Assembly (NCBI RefSeq): GCF_958979055.1
Contig: NC_084892.1
Coordinates: 996,001 to 1,060,000, forward strand
Length of the DNA stretch: 64,000 nt
Direction of reading: 5' to 3'
Source: Alnus glutinosa
Taxonomy: Eukaryota > Streptophyta > Magnoliopsida > Fagales > Betulaceae
The position numbers and the translations under genes were made by a program. This document shows, piece after piece, positions 63,226-64,000 of the stretch; within the stretch, counting starts at the first letter, position 1, and every line of letters starts with the position of its first letter. The notes under the pieces are model-generated. The model saw only the letters and a list, made by a program, of their open reading frames with translations. It ran no database searches and was not told where the DNA came from.

Positions 63226-63484
63226 CAGGGGCGGATTGATCAAGTGCAGCCTTGGGGTTGTAGCCCTCCAAAATTTTAGAATTTCTTTTTATTTTTTATT
63301 TTTTTAAATACACCCTTAAATTTTTATTTATTTATTTTTGCCTACTCCAAATCCAAAATTATGAGGTTGTAGCCCTCCAAAATTTTAGAATTTCTTTTTA
63401 TTTTTTATTTTTTTAAATATACCCTTAAATTTTTATTTATTTATTTTTGCCTACTCCAAATCCAAAATCATAATTCCGCCCTTA
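63226..63484. mobile_element. Short hAT-like MITE with internal tandem duplication
   Basis: Ends CAGGGGCGGAT and ATTCCGCCCTTA, flanked by CGTACATA (63218-63225) and CGTACAAT (63485-63492), which share six bases. A segment of about 105 bp starting GGTTGTAGCCCTCC is present twice in tandem (from about 63257 and 63364). The ends match the hAT-type element at 39643. Confidence 0.7.
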
Positions 63485-63492
63485 CGTACAAT

Positions 63493-64000
63493 TATATTTC
63501 ATATGCATACATAGACTAATTAAAATTCATTTAGTAATGCATATACATTAATTAATTTGCACAACTTACGTCATAATATGGACAGATTAATTCTTTGATT
63601 ATTTATGTCACATTAACATTTCGTAATTGGCCAAATATTTTAATTATACAATGATTATGATGAAAGCGAAATTGAACCCACATACATGCAGTACTCTCAC
63701 GTAAATACTTGGAGTTCATGCTAGCTCGTTGCCATATGAACCGGCCAAGGGCCCAAGGCAAGCAAAAAATCCTTAATACAAGTTTATCCTCCTAATACCC
63801 TCTCCCCAAACCTCCCCACTCAACCCAAAAGGTAACACTAATTATGCTGTCTGTCAGTGGGACATTTTCTGGGGCTTCTGATGTGAAGTTCAACTATTCA
63901 GGAAGATGGAGAAGACAAATTACTCAACTGGGTACAACACAATAAGCCAATATAATCTACCCACTGGCATGAAAGAATACTGTTGATATATTGATCGTAT
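63493..64000. other. Intergenic, no gene seen
   Basis: AT-rich with no supported gene or repeat up to the edge of the window. Confidence 0.5.

Overview
The window looks like nuclear DNA of a flowering plant, probably a woody eudicot. It has GT-AG introns, AT-rich intergenic DNA, long homopolymers and microsatellites, MITEs, LTR retrotransposons and plant-specific gene families. I see no bacterial features, no rRNA or tRNA gene and no CRISPR array. The species cannot be fixed from the sequence.

Layout. (1) 1-5242: intergenic DNA with a truncated Ty1-copia relic, two broken UDP-glycosyltransferase (UGT) relics, a MITE and a long perfect hairpin. (2) 5243-46363: a tandem array of five units, each about 6.2 kb in its basic form. 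A unit holds an unidentified minus-strand relic, a promoter with W-box repeats, a two-exon UGT73C-like gene on the plus strand, and the 3' end of a pectinesterase (PME) gene on the minus strand. The five UGTs start at 7015, 13466, 19701, 25934 and 41569. Four are intact (491 aa). The second is broken by one nonsense codon. (3) Unit 4 is swollen by a 9.8-kb copia element (29776-39605), itself carrying a hAT-type and a Harbinger-type insertion, and by a second hAT-type element (39643-40906). Unit 5 has lost about 1.7 kb of UGT promoter. (4) 45821-47550: the complete five-exon PME gene, whose last two exons are the source of the PME fragments in every unit. (5) 49229-56755: a 20-exon minus-strand gene for a 931-aa nuclear PHD-finger/GNAT protein of the IDM1-like type. 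(6) 57100-64000: intergenic DNA with two likely solo LTRs and several MITEs.

How the array arose. All four internal unit boundaries carry the same join, in which PME exon 4 is fused to the sequence that lies just left of unit 1. This points to one illegitimate joining event that made the first duplication, followed by unequal crossing-over and conversion between units. Presence or absence of MITEs, a shared intron length, and exon 2 of UGT4 matching UGT2 support that history.

Function. The UGTs are expected to be cytosolic enzymes that add a sugar, most likely glucose, to small lipophilic molecules; the acceptor cannot be read from sequence. The PME is expected to demethylesterify cell-wall pectin. 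The PHD/GNAT protein is expected to act on chromatin. The UGT array and PME are linked by the duplication, not by an obvious pathway.
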